64,000 bases of DNA from Ga0077548 sp035440445 (GTDB lineage Bacteria; Pseudomonadota; Alphaproteobacteria; Rhizobiales; Xanthobacteraceae). Position 1 is the first letter of the stretch; each line of letters begins with the position of its first letter. Below are positions 34,955 through 42,219 of this stretch, piece by piece. Position numbers and translations under genes: made by a program. The notes beneath the pieces are model-generated. The model was not told the DNA's origin, ran no database searches, and saw nothing but the letters and a program-made list of their open reading frames with translations. The stretch is taken from positions 1 to 64,000 of the forward strand of contig DAORMJ010000004.1 in assembly GCA_035440445.1 (NCBI GenBank), in the 5' to 3' direction.

Positions 34955-34977
34955 TCTTCTCTTTACCAAAGAGGAGA
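34955..34977 (+). promoter_or_regulatory. Leader hairpin masking the fixK ribosome binding site
   Basis: TCTTCTCTTT-ACC-AAAGAGGAGA: ten consecutive pairs (one G-U) closing a three-base loop. The 3' arm contains GAGGAG, the ribosome binding site, 5-6 bases before the fixK ATG at 34983. This would sequester the site in mRNA. It is a plain complementarity observation; folding energy was not computed. Confidence 0.6.
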
Positions 34978-34982
34978 GTCCG

Positions 34983-35678
34983 ATGCTCGTGCAAGCCAAG
35001 CAAGCCCCGCGTACCGCCGCCGCCATGGGCTATCCGTTCCGAGCCGACGCGCCTGCCGCGAAGCAGAAGGGCTTCCAGAATTCGCTGGACCTGATGGGTC
35101 TCAAGTTGCCGTTTTCCCGCAACGCCGAAATCTACGGACAGGCCGAGCCCGCCGAATACATCTATAAAATCCTGAGCGGATCCGTCCGCACCTACAAGCT
35201 GCTCGACGACGGCCGCCGCCAGATCGGGGCGTTTTATCTGCCCGGCGATGTGTTCGGGATCGAGTCCGGAGCGCATCACCGCTTTACCGCCGAGGCCATG
35301 GCGGACACGGTGGTTCTTGCGGTGAAGCGCGCGACGCTGACCGCGCTCGCGCAGACGGATGCGACCATCGCCCGCGAGCTTTGGCAGATCACCGCGCGCG
35401 AACTCGACCACGTTCACGACCAGATGATCCTGCTCGGCCGCTCCAGCGCGCAGGAGCGCGTGGCATCCTTCCTCGCGGAAATGTCGGAGCGTTCGGAGAA
35501 TCATTCCGAGTTCGTGCTGCCGATGTCGCGGCAGGATATTGCCGATTATCTCGGGCTGACGATTGAGACGGTGTCGCGCACTTTTTCGAGCATGGAGCGC
35601 AAGGCGCTGATCGAACTGCCGAGCTCGCGCACGGTGCGGCTCAAGAGCCGCGCGGCGTTGCGCAGCATGCATTCCTGA
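34983..35678 (+). CDS. fixK: Crp/Fnr family regulator FixK
   Basis: 231 residues: cyclic-nucleotide-type beta-barrel (RNAEIYGQAEPAEYIYKILSGSVRTYKLLDDGRRQIGAFYLPGD), dimer helix, and a winged helix with LPMSRQDIADYLGLTIETVSRTFSSM, whose E-T-V-S-R recognition helix suits TTGAT boxes. There is no Cys anywhere, so it cannot hold an FNR-type iron-sulfur cluster and depends on FixLJ for oxygen input. It also lacks the redox Cys known in Bradyrhizobium FixK2. Divergent from fixL; followed 11 bases later by a small conserved gene. The four FixK-type boxes in the window are its probable targets. Confidence 0.93.
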   Translation: MLVQAKQAPRTAAAMGYPFRADAPAAKQKGFQNSLDLMGLKLPFSRNAEIYGQAEPAEYIYKILSGSVRTYKLLDDGRRQIGAFYLPGDVFGIESGAHHRFTAEAMADTVVLAVKRATLTALAQTDATIARELWQITARELDHVHDQMILLGRSSAQERVASFLAEMSERSENHSEFVLPMSRQDIADYLGLTIETVSRTFSSMERKALIELPSSRTVRLKSRAALRSMHS

Positions 35679-35689
35679 GGGAGTTCGCC

Positions 35690-36064
35690 ATGTCGCTGCC
35701 GCGGGATTTTCACCAGATCAGGCTGGAGCTTGCACGTGAACCGCAACATCCGGCGGGCGACCGGCGGAGCGGATATCTGATCACCGCACCGCTCGACGCC
35801 GAAAAGCGTCTCGATGCACATTTGTGGAAGTCGCATCGCGATAACTGCCGCGTCGTGCGGCTTCGCGCTGACGACAAGGATGTCGGCCATCTGCTCCATG
35901 GTCCTGGCGGTAACTGGTACTTCCGCTACGACATTTCCGGCGACAACGCCGAGGAAGCCGGCATCAACCTGCAGAACGAGCGGTTCGTGACCGGCGAATA
36001 CATTTCGATCCGCGAGGGAGACTTCATCCATGCCTATCGCGTGACTTCGGTCGAGCGGCTTTGA
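35690..36064 (+). CDS. Conserved hypothetical protein in the fixK operon
   Basis: 124 residues, hydrophilic, with no membrane segment, signal peptide or Cys pair. ATG at 35690 has GAGGGAG upstream and starts 11 bases after fixK. MSLPRDFHQIRLELAREPQHP and GYLITAPLDAEKRLDAHLW, with a C-terminal GEYISIREGDFIHAYRVTSVERL, are not assignable to a named family by eye. Position suggests a role in the micro-oxic response, perhaps modulating FixK, but that is only context. Confidence 0.75.
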   Translation: MSLPRDFHQIRLELAREPQHPAGDRRSGYLITAPLDAEKRLDAHLWKSHRDNCRVVRLRADDKDVGHLLHGPGGNWYFRYDISGDNAEEAGINLQNERFVTGEYISIREGDFIHAYRVTSVERL

Positions 36065-36074
36065 AGTCTTGCAT

Positions 36075-36088
36075 TTGACGGAAGTCAA
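36075..36088. promoter_or_regulatory. FixK/FNR-type box upstream of the CBS-BON gene
   Basis: TTGAC-GGAA-GTCAA, a perfect 5-base palindrome around 4 bases that fits TTGAC/T-N4-A/GTCAA. A -41.5 start would fall near 36123, 18 bases before the ATG at 36141. It would drive the CBS-BON gene and hemN together. Confidence 0.85.
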
Positions 36089-36140
36089 GGCGCCCTGACT
36101 GCGCGGGCGGGATCATTTTCCACAACAACAGGAGGGTTTC

Positions 36141-36827
36141 ATGCAAGCCAAGCATGTGATGGTTTCTCCGGTGAAAACCGGCGACAGTGAAATGTCGGTG
36201 CGGGACGTCGCGCTCATTCTCACGGAGAATCGTATCAGCGCGCTACCCATCGTCGATCAGGCGAACAAGGTGATCGGCATCGTGAGCGAGGGCGACCTGA
36301 TCCGCCGCGCCGAAATCGGCACCGAGAAGCATCGCTCCTGGTGGCTGTCGCTCTTCACCAGCAACTGGCAGCTTGCGCAGGAATATTCGAAGTCGCACGC
36401 CGGCAAGGTGAAGGACGTAATGACGACCGACGTCATCTGCGTTGCGCCGGATACGCCGCTCTCCGAAGTTGCGCGGCTGTTCGAGCGGCACGGCATCAAG
36501 CGGGTGCCGGTGCTCGATCATGGCCGGCTCGCAGGAATCGTGACGCGCGGGAATCTCGTGCAGGCGATCGCTACCGCGCCGCTGAAAGAGCAGCATCCGC
36601 AGGGCGACGAACAGATCCGGGAAAAAATCCAGAAAGGACTGGCCGCGGAAGCCTGGGCCAATCCGCTGCTGGTCAACATCACCGTCCATGGCGGCGTGGT
36701 CGATATGTGGGGCATCGTCCGCACGGATGCGGAGCGCAACGCTGTTCGCGTGGCGATCGAGAATATCGCGGGCGTGAAGGCCGTGAACGACAATCTCGCG
36801 CTGGAGCCCGTGCCGGGCTGGATGTGA
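36141..36827 (+). CDS. CBS-pair and BON domain protein
   Basis: 228 residues. Two CBS motifs: MQAKHVMVSPVKTGDSEMSVRDVALILTENRISALPIVD (1-40) and VKDVMTTDVICVAPDTPLSEVARLFERHGIKRVPVLD (about 94-131). A C-terminal BON domain follows (NPLLVNITVHGGVVDMWGIVRTDAERNAVRVAIENIAGVKAVNDNL). AACAGGAGGGTTTC supplies the ribosome site. CBS pairs bind adenine nucleotides and sense energy state; BON domains bind membranes or phospholipids. Such proteins are often found in FixK/FNR-type regulons. Precise role unknown. hemN follows after 7 bases. Confidence 0.85.
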   Translation: MQAKHVMVSPVKTGDSEMSVRDVALILTENRISALPIVDQANKVIGIVSEGDLIRRAEIGTEKHRSWWLSLFTSNWQLAQEYSKSHAGKVKDVMTTDVICVAPDTPLSEVARLFERHGIKRVPVLDHGRLAGIVTRGNLVQAIATAPLKEQHPQGDEQIREKIQKGLAAEAWANPLLVNITVHGGVVDMWGIVRTDAERNAVRVAIENIAGVKAVNDNLALEPVPGWM

Positions 36828-36834
36828 GCTTGCC

Positions 36835-38217
36835 GTGACGATCACAACCGCCGCCGCGGGAGCGCAACGCGTGGAAAGTACGCCTGCCGCAATCGCGGGC
36901 GGGCAGGCGGTTCCGCGCTACACTTCCTATCCGACCGCGCCGAACTTCACCCCGGCAATCGACGCCGGCGTGCAGGCGGCGTGGCTGCAGGCGCTGCCTT
37001 CTCACGCCGACCTCTCGCTCTATCTCCATGTGCCCTATTGCGCCGAGCTTTGTCATTATTGCGGGTGCAACACGCATGCGACCCGGCGGCAGGAGCCGGT
37101 CGAGCAATACGTGGACGACCTGCTCACGGAAATCGCCAATGTGGCGCGGCTTTCCGGCGCGAGAAAAGTCAGCCGCATTCACTGGGGCGGCGGCACGCCG
37201 TCCATCGTCGGCACGGGCGGCTTTCAGCGGCTCTATCGTGCGCTGGCCAAGCATTTCGATCTGAGCGGCCTTGCAGAACACGCAATCGAACTCGACCCGC
37301 GGCGCCTGGAAAAAGGAATGGCGGCGACGCTGGCGCAGATCGGCGTCAACCGCGCGAATTTCGGCGTGCAGGAGTTTTCCGAGCCGGTGCAGAAGGCGAT
37401 CGGCCGGGTGCAGCCTTTCGCAGTAGTGGAAGCGGCGGTGCAGGAGGTGCGTGCCGCGGGCATCCGCAATATCGGTGTCGATCTGATGTACGGGCTGCCG
37501 TATCAGACGCTCGAAGATGTCCAGTTCAGCGCAACGCTCGCCGCTCGTTTGACGCCGCAGCGTGTGGCGATCTTCGGCTATGCGCACGTGCCATGGTTCA
37601 AGAAGCAGCAGCGGCTGATCGACGAAAAAACCTTGCCCGGGGCCGAAGCACGCTACAGCCAAGCGCTGGCGGCACAGAAAGCTTGGCTCGACCTCGGCTA
37701 TGTGCAGGTCGGCATCGATCATTACGTTTTGCCCGACGATGAACTCGCCGTTGCCGCGCGGCGCGGCGTGCTGCACCGGAATTTCCAGGGCTATACCGAC
37801 GATGCCTGTCCGGTGCTGATCGGTCTTGGCGCTTCCGCGATCAGCCGTTTTCCGCAGGGCTACGCCCAGAACCATCCGGCAACGGCAGCCTATGCCGCGG
37901 AAGTGCGCTACGGCCGGTTGGCGACCGTCCGCGGAATTTCGCTCTCGGCGGAAGATCAGTTGCGCGCGGAAATCATCGAGCGGCTGATGTGCGATTTCCG
38001 GGTAGATATCGACGTTCTGGTCGAGAAGCATGCACTGCCGACGATTTTCTCGCGCGAGCTTGCGCGGATCGATCTTCTTGCAATCCAAGGGCTGGTGCGC
38101 CGCTCTGGCCGGCGCATCGAGATCGCGGCGGCGGGAAAGCCCTTCGCCCGTCTCGTGGCCAGCGTTTTCGACAGCTATCTCGCGGAAAAACAGACCCGGC
38201 ACTCCGTCGCGGTCTAG
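36835..38217 (+). CDS. hemN: Oxygen-independent coproporphyrinogen III oxidase (radical SAM)
   Basis: 460 residues. Radical SAM motif HVPYCAELCHYCGCNTHATR (C-x3-C-x2-C), preceded by RYTSYPTAPNFTPAI. IHWGGGTPSIV, GVQEFSEPVQKAIGRVQPF, GIRNIGVDLMYGLPYQT and GMDHF-like GIDHYVLPDDELA are the HemN sequence blocks. It makes protoporphyrinogen without O2, supplying haem for the bd oxidase under low oxygen. GTG at 36835 is the nearest start to the CBS-BON stop; a second GTG at 36871 is possible. Likely co-transcribed from the FixK box at 36075. Confidence 0.95.
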   Translation: MTITTAAAGAQRVESTPAAIAGGQAVPRYTSYPTAPNFTPAIDAGVQAAWLQALPSHADLSLYLHVPYCAELCHYCGCNTHATRRQEPVEQYVDDLLTEIANVARLSGARKVSRIHWGGGTPSIVGTGGFQRLYRALAKHFDLSGLAEHAIELDPRRLEKGMAATLAQIGVNRANFGVQEFSEPVQKAIGRVQPFAVVEAAVQEVRAAGIRNIGVDLMYGLPYQTLEDVQFSATLAARLTPQRVAIFGYAHVPWFKKQQRLIDEKTLPGAEARYSQALAAQKAWLDLGYVQVGIDHYVLPDDELAVAARRGVLHRNFQGYTDDACPVLIGLGASAISRFPQGYAQNHPATAAYAAEVRYGRLATVRGISLSAEDQLRAEIIERLMCDFRVDIDVLVEKHALPTIFSRELARIDLLAIQGLVRRSGRRIEIAAAGKPFARLVASVFDSYLAEKQTRHSVAV

Positions 38218-38223
38218 CGGTTT

Positions 38224-38237
38224 TTGATCTGCGGCAA
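38224..38237. promoter_or_regulatory. Degenerate FixK-type box upstream of the DUF6455-like gene
   Basis: TTGA-TCTGCG-GCAA: one mismatch to TTGA-N6-TCAA, and the GCAA half-site is tolerated by rhizobial FixK2-type proteins as far as I recall. CATATT (38260-38265) as -10 places a start near 38272, so the box is centred at about -41.5. The consistent geometry supports it. Confidence 0.6.
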
Positions 38238-38290
38238 AGCGAGGCGCAGACCGGCCTGGCATATTCCCGGGAAATCGGGAGGATTTTTCC

Positions 38291-38671
38291 ATGATTCACA
38301 GCATCAGCGGCTTCTTCAGTAATGTGCGGCGTTTCTTTTCGCGCTCCGATCTCGACAACGTCGATGCCCATGAAATGCAAGCGATTGCGCGCGATATCGG
38401 CGTAAGCGCGGCCGATCTTTACCGGCTGGATCGCCGGAACGAGTTCAATCCGCTGCTGCTCCCGCAGCGCATGTCTCAGGAGGGGATCGACGCGACCGTG
38501 GTGCAGGCCGAATGGCCGCCGGTCTGGAAGGACCTGCAGCGGGTCTGCGCGCTATGCGAGAGCAAGCATGTTTGCGAACACGACCTGCGCAGCGCGCCGG
38601 ATGCGCGCGGCTGGCATGCCTATTGCGGCAACGAAGGTACGCTGAAGTTGCTGCATACCAAGACGGCGTGA
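38291..38671 (+). CDS. DUF6455-like cysteine-motif protein
   Basis: 126 residues. N-terminal amphipathic SGFFSNVRRFFSR. A DxxELxxIAxDxG-like stretch (DAHEMQAIARDIGVSAADLY) follows, then a C-terminal Cys cluster CALCESKHVCEHDL with a fourth Cys in WHAYCGNEGTLK. The C-x2-C-x5-C...C pattern could bind a metal or Fe-S cluster. The layout matches proteins annotated as DUF6455, of unknown function. Ribosome site GGGAGG at 38277-38282. It ends 5 bases from the convergent CDF gene. Confidence 0.75.
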   Translation: MIHSISGFFSNVRRFFSRSDLDNVDAHEMQAIARDIGVSAADLYRLDRRNEFNPLLLPQRMSQEGIDATVVQAEWPPVWKDLQRVCALCESKHVCEHDLRSAPDARGWHAYCGNEGTLKLLHTKTA

Positions 38672-38675
38672 CGCG

Positions 38676-39593
38676 CTAAAGAAAACGATGACCCTGTGCG
38701 GCATCCGGGCAGGGTGTTCGCTCGTATTGAATCGTGACGTGGCCGATCGCGAAGCGCTCGTGCAAAACCTCGTTCAACTCGGCAATCAAGGCCTCATAGT
38801 CCTCCGCGCGGCTTTCGGCGACGACATGCGCGGTGAGGCAGACGCGGCCTCCGGTCAGCGCCCAGACATGCAGGTCGTGCACGTCGGTGACACCTTTCGC
38901 GCCGGAAATCGCTGCCAGCACTTCTTCCAGCTTGATGCCGCGCGGCACGCCTTCGAGCAGAATGTTCGCGGCGTCGCGGAACAGGATCCAGGTCCGCGGC
39001 ACGACCCATAGTCCGATTGCGATTGCGACGATGGTATCGACGATGGTCCAGCCGGTGAAGCGGATGATGATCGCAGCGAGGATCACGCCGATCGAGCCGA
39101 TGAAATCGCTCCAGACTTCGAGATAGGCGCCTTTCAGGTTCAGGCTCTCGTCTTTTCCGGAGGAGAGCGCCCACATTGCGAATGCATTGACGACGAGACC
39201 CAGCAGCGCAATCGCGAGCATGCCGTTCGATTGGATCTGCGGCGGATGGTTCAGGCGCTGATAGGCTTCGAACAGAATGTAGAAGCCGACGCCGAATAAA
39301 ATGACCGCGTTGGCGATGGCCGCGAGAATTTCCAGCCGCTCATAGCCGAAGGTGCGCCGCAGGTCCGGCGGACGGCGCGCGAGCCTGATCGCAACGATTG
39401 CGACGGCCACGCCGAACACGTCGGTCGCCATGTGCATGGCATCCGAAAGCAGCGCCAGCGACTGGGTCAGGATGCCGCCCGCGACTTCGGCCACCATGAA
39501 GAGGGCGGTTGGAATCAACGCGAGCCAGAGCGCGCGTTCGTTCTGTTGCGATCTGTCGCCGACATGATCGTGATGGTGGTGATGGCCGGCCAT
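38676..39593 (-). CDS. Cation diffusion facilitator (CzcD/ZitB-type Zn2+/metal exporter)
   Basis: 305 residues from MAGHHHHHDHVGD, a His-rich metal-binding N-terminus. Six membrane helices follow; the transport-site residues lie in LALLSDAMHMATDVFGV (S-D-x3-H-x3-D) and in LEVWSDFIGSIGVI. The C-terminal cytoplasmic domain has VTDVHDLHVWALTGG and LTAHVV, characteristic of Zn2+/H+ antiporters. The His at the first site supports zinc specificity over other metals. Confidence 0.9.
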   Translation of the reverse strand: MAGHHHHHDHVGDRSQQNERALWLALIPTALFMVAEVAGGILTQSLALLSDAMHMATDVFGVAVAIVAIRLARRPPDLRRTFGYERLEILAAIANAVILFGVGFYILFEAYQRLNHPPQIQSNGMLAIALLGLVVNAFAMWALSSGKDESLNLKGAYLEVWSDFIGSIGVILAAIIIRFTGWTIVDTIVAIAIGLWVVPRTWILFRDAANILLEGVPRGIKLEEVLAAISGAKGVTDVHDLHVWALTGGRVCLTAHVVAESRAEDYEALIAELNEVLHERFAIGHVTIQYERTPCPDAAQGHRFL

Positions 39594-39658
39594 ATCTGCA
39601 GTTCGACTCCCTGCTCGTGTGCAACCTATGAACCGCTTTGGGGCCGCCGCCAATCGGC

Positions 39659-39671
39659 TTTGTCCGACAAA
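39659..39671. promoter_or_regulatory. GntR/FadR-type operator, distal copy
   Basis: TTTGTCCGACAAA, the same 13-mer found at 39769-39781. The core TTGTCCGACAA matches the FadR-subfamily consensus TNGTNNNACNA and the copy extends to a 7-1-7 palindrome (CTTTGTC-C-GACAAAG). It lies 66 bases upstream of the divergent CDF gene and 110 bases from the second copy, a distance compatible with looping. Confidence 0.8.
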
Positions 39672-39768
39672 GACCAAATACGATTGACGCAACGATTGAA
39701 TGGCTTGGCGTCGTTGTGCAAGGCAGCATTTTATATGGGTTGACGCGCAGTTTGCGGGTCCACTAGCC

Positions 39769-39781
39769 TTTGTCCGACAAA
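39769..39781. promoter_or_regulatory. GntR/FadR-type operator, proximal copy over the gntR promoter
   Basis: TTTGTCCGACAAA. A -35-like TTGACG (39740-39745) with a weak -10 at 39763-39768 places it at about the transcription start, where bound repressor would block RNA polymerase. It ends 8 bases before the TTG taken as the gntR start, implying autoregulation of the whole operon. Confidence 0.8.
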
Positions 39782-39789
39782 CAGCGGAT

Positions 39790-40557
39790 TTGACCTTGTC
39801 GGATCATCAGGATCGCTTTGAACGGCTGCACGTGGCACCGGCCTACCAGATGGTGGCGGAAGCAATCGAGCGCGAGATCGTCGCCGGGAGAATTCGGCCG
39901 GGCGAGCCGATCGGGACCGAGTCCGAACTGGTGCGCCAGTTCGGCGTCAATCGCTCGACCGTGCGCGAGGGAATCCGCGTGCTCGAACAAGGCGGCCTGA
40001 TCAGCCGCGACACCAGCCGCCGCCTGTTCGCCTGCGCTCCGCATCATAACCGCCTCGCGAGCCGTATGAGCCGCGCGCTGGTCTTGCAGGAAGTGACGTT
40101 CCGCGAGTTGTACGAAACCGCAATGGTGCTCGAAATCGCGGCGATCGAGCAGGCGGTCGAGCGCGCCACCAAGAAAGACATCGCAGCACTTGCCGAAAAC
40201 GTCAAAAAGACGGAAGCCGCAATCGACGATCCGGCGCTGGTCGCCGAACTCAATTCCGAATTCCACCTCCTGCTTGCGAAAGCGACGCAGAATCGCGTGC
40301 TGCAATTGGCGCGCGAGCCAACCGGATTGCTGTTCTTTCCGACGACGGAGCTGATCTGCCAGAAGGTGCCGAACGGAGCCGCGCGTATCGTCGAGGCTAA
40401 TACGATGATGCTCAACGCCATTCGCGAGCGCGACAAGAAAAGCGCGCTGACCTGGATGCGCCGTCACGTCGAAGACTGGCGCAAGGGATTCGAAAGAACC
40501 GGCAAAGAGCTCGATCAGGCCGTGGACAAAAGTTATCTGCGCGCTGCCATACGATAA
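39790..40557 (+). CDS. GntR family (FadR subfamily) transcriptional regulator
   Basis: 255 residues from TTG 39790 (TTG 39796 equally possible; the frame is open to 39700 but that would run through the operator). N-terminal winged helix: AYQMVAEAIEREIVAGRIRPGEPIGTESELVRQFGVNRSTVREGIRVLEQGGLISR. The C-terminal all-helical FCD domain begins at TFRELYETAMVLEIAAIEQA, with an effector/metal site including EFHLLLAKATQN. Probably senses an acid or acyl-CoA and controls the downstream uptake/activation operon, 35 bases away. Confidence 0.88.
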   Translation: MTLSDHQDRFERLHVAPAYQMVAEAIEREIVAGRIRPGEPIGTESELVRQFGVNRSTVREGIRVLEQGGLISRDTSRRLFACAPHHNRLASRMSRALVLQEVTFRELYETAMVLEIAAIEQAVERATKKDIAALAENVKKTEAAIDDPALVAELNSEFHLLLAKATQNRVLQLAREPTGLLFFPTTELICQKVPNGAARIVEANTMMLNAIRERDKKSALTWMRRHVEDWRKGFERTGKELDQAVDKSYLRAAIR

Positions 40558-40592
40558 CAAAAGCGCCGGTACAGGATGGGGAAGGAACAGAG

Positions 40593-41384
40593 GTGAGCGA
40601 GGAACAGCCGGTATTGCTGCGGAACGAGGGCGCGGTTGCGCATATCCGTTTCAACCGTCCGCAGGTGCTCAACGCGCTCAACGCGGAGTGTGCCTATGCG
40701 TTGCTCGCCGCCTGCAAGGCGGTGGCGGCAGATCAGAACAACCGCGTCGTCGTTCTTTCCGGCGAGGGCCGCGCCTTCATGTCCGGCGGCGATATCGGCT
40801 CCTTCAGCAAGGGCATGGACGGGGAAGGCAAATTCTTTCGTGAATTGATCGGCGTCTTTCACGAGGCGCTGGAAATTCTCGCGAACCTGCCGCGGCCGGT
40901 GCTGGCTTCGCTCAACGGGGCGGTTGCGGGCGCTGGCTTGAGTGTCGCGATGATCGCGGATCTTGCGATTGCCGCGGACGATGCGAAGTTTACGCTCGCC
41001 TATTCGCGGCTCGGCACGAGCCCCGACGGTTCCTCATCCTGGTCGCTCCCGCGCATCGTGGGATTGCGCAAGGCGCTCGAGATCGCGCTCCTGTCAGACG
41101 TGTTCGACGCGCAGGAAGCGTTGCGGCTCGGCCTCGTGAACAAAGTGGTGCCGTCGGCATCGCTTGTGGAAGAAACCGGCAAGCTCGCCGCGCGCCTCGC
41201 CGCGGGGCCGACCTTCGCTTATGGCCAGATCAAGCAGCTACTCCGGCAATCGCATCTGAACACGCTGCATGATCAGCTTGCGAAAGAAGGCGACGCCTTC
41301 GTCGCCTGTTCCAAGACCAAAGATTTCACCGAAGGCGTCAGCGCCTTCAACGCCAAGCGCGCGCCGAATTTCAGCGGGGTTTGA
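40593..41384 (+). CDS. Enoyl-CoA hydratase/isomerase family protein
   Basis: 263 residues (GTG start after GGAAGGAACAG). VAHIRFNRPQVLNALNAE and GEGRAFMSGGDIGSFSKG form the crotonase oxyanion hole; ANLPRPVLASLNGAVAGAGLSVAMIADLAIAADDAKFTLAYSRLGTSPDGSSSWSLPRIVG is the second conserved block. The active-site Glu pair of hydratases is not obvious here (SP-DGSS where hydratases often have PEGG), which suggests an isomerase or other crotonase-fold activity. First enzyme of the CoA operon. Confidence 0.87.
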   Translation: MSEEQPVLLRNEGAVAHIRFNRPQVLNALNAECAYALLAACKAVAADQNNRVVVLSGEGRAFMSGGDIGSFSKGMDGEGKFFRELIGVFHEALEILANLPRPVLASLNGAVAGAGLSVAMIADLAIAADDAKFTLAYSRLGTSPDGSSSWSLPRIVGLRKALEIALLSDVFDAQEALRLGLVNKVVPSASLVEETGKLAARLAAGPTFAYGQIKQLLRQSHLNTLHDQLAKEGDAFVACSKTKDFTEGVSAFNAKRAPNFSGV

Positions 41385-41388
41385 GGCC

Positions 41389-42219
41389 GTGGATTTCATC
41401 GACAACCCGCCAGCCGATCTCGCCATTCGCGGCCTCTCGCTCTCCTTCGGCGGCCTGAAGGCGCTGACGGACGTGACGTTCAACGTCGCGCCGGGCTCGA
41501 TCACGGCGGTCATCGGGCCGAACGGTGCCGGCAAGACCTCGCTCTTCAACTGCATTTCCGGCTTCTACAAGCCATCGGCAGGCGAGATCCTCTTCTGCGG
41601 CGAGAATATCAATCATATGCACGCGCCGGAGCGGGCAAAAATCGGGCTCGGCCGCACCTTCCAGAACATCGCGCTGTTTCGCGGCATGACCGTGCTCGAC
41701 AACATCAAGCTAGGCCGTCACGCGCACATGAAGACGAATATCCTCGATGCGCTCTGGTATTTCGGCCGTGCGCAGCGCGAAGAACTCGCCTTGCGGCAGG
41801 AGGTCGAGGAAAAGATCATCGACTTCCTTGAAATCGAGCACATTCGCGACCAGCCGGTGGCGTCGCTGGCTTACGGTCTGCGCAAGCGCGTCGAGCTTGC
41901 CCGCGCGCTTGCGATGCAGCCGCGCATCCTGATGCTGGACGAGCCGGTTGCGGGCATGAACCGCGAAGAGACCGAGGATATGGCCCGCTTCATTCTCGAC
42001 GTGAAGGAAGAGTGGGGCGTCACCATCCTGATGGTCGAGCATGACATGGGACTGGTCATGGATATTTCGGATCACGTCGTCGTGCTGAATTTCGGGCAGG
42101 TGATTGCCGAAGGCAAACCCGCCGAGGTGCAGAACAACCAGGCCGTTATCACCGCCTATCTCGGCGCGGGCGATGTCGGCGAACTGTCCCGTCGCATCAA
42201 TGCGGGGGAGGCTGCCTGA
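41389..42219 (+). CDS. livG: Branched-chain/aromatic acid-type ABC transporter ATP-binding protein LivG
   Basis: 276 residues from GTG 41389. LSLSFGGLKALTDVTFNV, Walker A GPNGAGKTSLFNCISG, RTFQNIALFRGMTVLDNI, signature-region LAYGLRKRVELARALA and Walker B ILMLDEPVAGMN are all LivG-type. The signature reads AYGLRKR instead of SYGxQRR. Overlaps livH by 1 base (TGATG). Starts 4 bases after the enoyl-CoA hydratase stop. Confidence 0.92.
   Translation: MDFIDNPPADLAIRGLSLSFGGLKALTDVTFNVAPGSITAVIGPNGAGKTSLFNCISGFYKPSAGEILFCGENINHMHAPERAKIGLGRTFQNIALFRGMTVLDNIKLGRHAHMKTNILDALWYFGRAQREELALRQEVEEKIIDFLEIEHIRDQPVASLAYGLRKRVELARALAMQPRILMLDEPVAGMNREETEDMARFILDVKEEWGVTILMVEHDMGLVMDISDHVVVLNFGQVIAEGKPAEVQNNQAVITAYLGAGDVGELSRRINAGEAA

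Noticed and set aside
32742..35678. fixLJK as evidence for nitrogen fixation
   Set aside because: No nif or fixABCX genes are present, and FixLJ-K controls micro-oxic respiration in many non-diazotrophs.
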